A stretch of DNA of 5,124 bases from an uncultured Oscillospiraceae bacterium. Its GTDB lineage: Bacteria > Bacillota > Clostridia > Oscillospirales > Acutalibacteraceae. The stretch spans positions 1 through 5,124 of the forward strand of contig USCI01000124.1 in NCBI GenBank assembly GCA_900553255.1, in the 5' to 3' direction. A model generated the notes under the pieces. That model was not told where the DNA came from. It ran no database searches and worked only from the letters and a program-made list of their open reading frames with translations. The position numbers and the translations under genes are program-made. Shown here one piece after another: positions 5,081 to 5,124 of this stretch (position 1 is the first letter of the stretch; each line of letters begins with the position of its first letter).

Positions 5081-5123
5081 AAAGAAGGAGGCGTTTTGCT
5101 CAGGCGAAGCGCCTTTTTCTTTT
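5081..5123 (+). terminator. Intrinsic terminator of the EutP-like/kinase-like unit
   Basis: A long imperfect hairpin pairs 5081-5099 with 5104-5122 around the loop TCAG, including four G-T pairs. Its GC core is AGGCG (5089-5093) with CGCCT (5110-5114), and the T-rich tract TTTTTCTTTT runs at 5114-5123. This is the expected form of a plus-strand intrinsic terminator and would end transcription begun at 3787-3815. The left arm contains AAGGAGG (5085-5091), which looks like a ribosome binding site but is better explained as part of the stem. Confidence 0.7.
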
Positions 5124-5124
5124 G

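Noticed and set aside
5085..5124. AAGGAGG followed 4 bases later by TTG 5096, a possible start of a new gene beginning MLRRSAFFF
   Set aside because: The spacing is short, TTG is a weak start, and the same bases form the arms of a long hairpin followed by TTTTTCTTTT. A terminator explains them better, though sequence beyond 5124 could reverse this.

Overview
The window looks like a stretch of chromosome from a fairly GC-rich, spore-forming, anaerobic member of the Clostridia, perhaps Oscillospiraceae or Ruminococcaceae. The evidence is a SpoIID-type sporulation enzyme, an HGGGN-type clostridial citrate synthase, a cytidylate-kinase-like protein of a sort common in Firmicutes, and consensus sigma-A promoters with AGGAGG-type ribosome binding sites. 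This placement is inference; there is no rRNA or other phylogenetic marker.

Layout. Positions 1-85 hold the end of something outside the window, closed by a plus-strand intrinsic terminator (53-82). Two genes on the minus strand follow and read leftward from one strong promoter (2461-2489): citrate synthase (1048-2412), then 38 bases later an unrecognised multi-pass membrane protein (86-1009). A divergent control region (2413-2763) separates them from three plus-strand genes. These are a secreted SpoIID/LytB-domain peptidoglycan lytic enzyme (2764-3780), an orphan EutP/PduV-type small GTPase (3857-4315) and a cytidylate-kinase-like P-loop protein (4412-5032). A near-consensus promoter (3787-3815) just after the spoIID stop suggests that the last two form their own unit. 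The right edge carries two hairpins: one with its T-run on the minus strand (5038-5071), and a long one with its T-run on the plus strand (5081-5123).

How the parts may work together. Citrate synthase joins acetyl-CoA and oxaloacetate, probably for biosynthesis of 2-oxoglutarate and glutamate in a fermenter. The membrane protein probably shares its transcript, but its role is unknown. The SpoIID-like enzyme would act on cell-wall glycan outside the membrane, most likely during engulfment. The GTPase and the kinase-like protein are probably cytoplasmic nucleotide-dependent proteins of undefined cellular role.

No CRISPR array, insertion sequence, tRNA, rRNA, phage gene or obvious defence system is visible. 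The most interesting material is in the control regions: a possible 29-residue leader ORF coupled to spoIID, an inverted repeat over an alternative start of the kinase-like gene, and a EutP protein with no microcompartment genes in the window.
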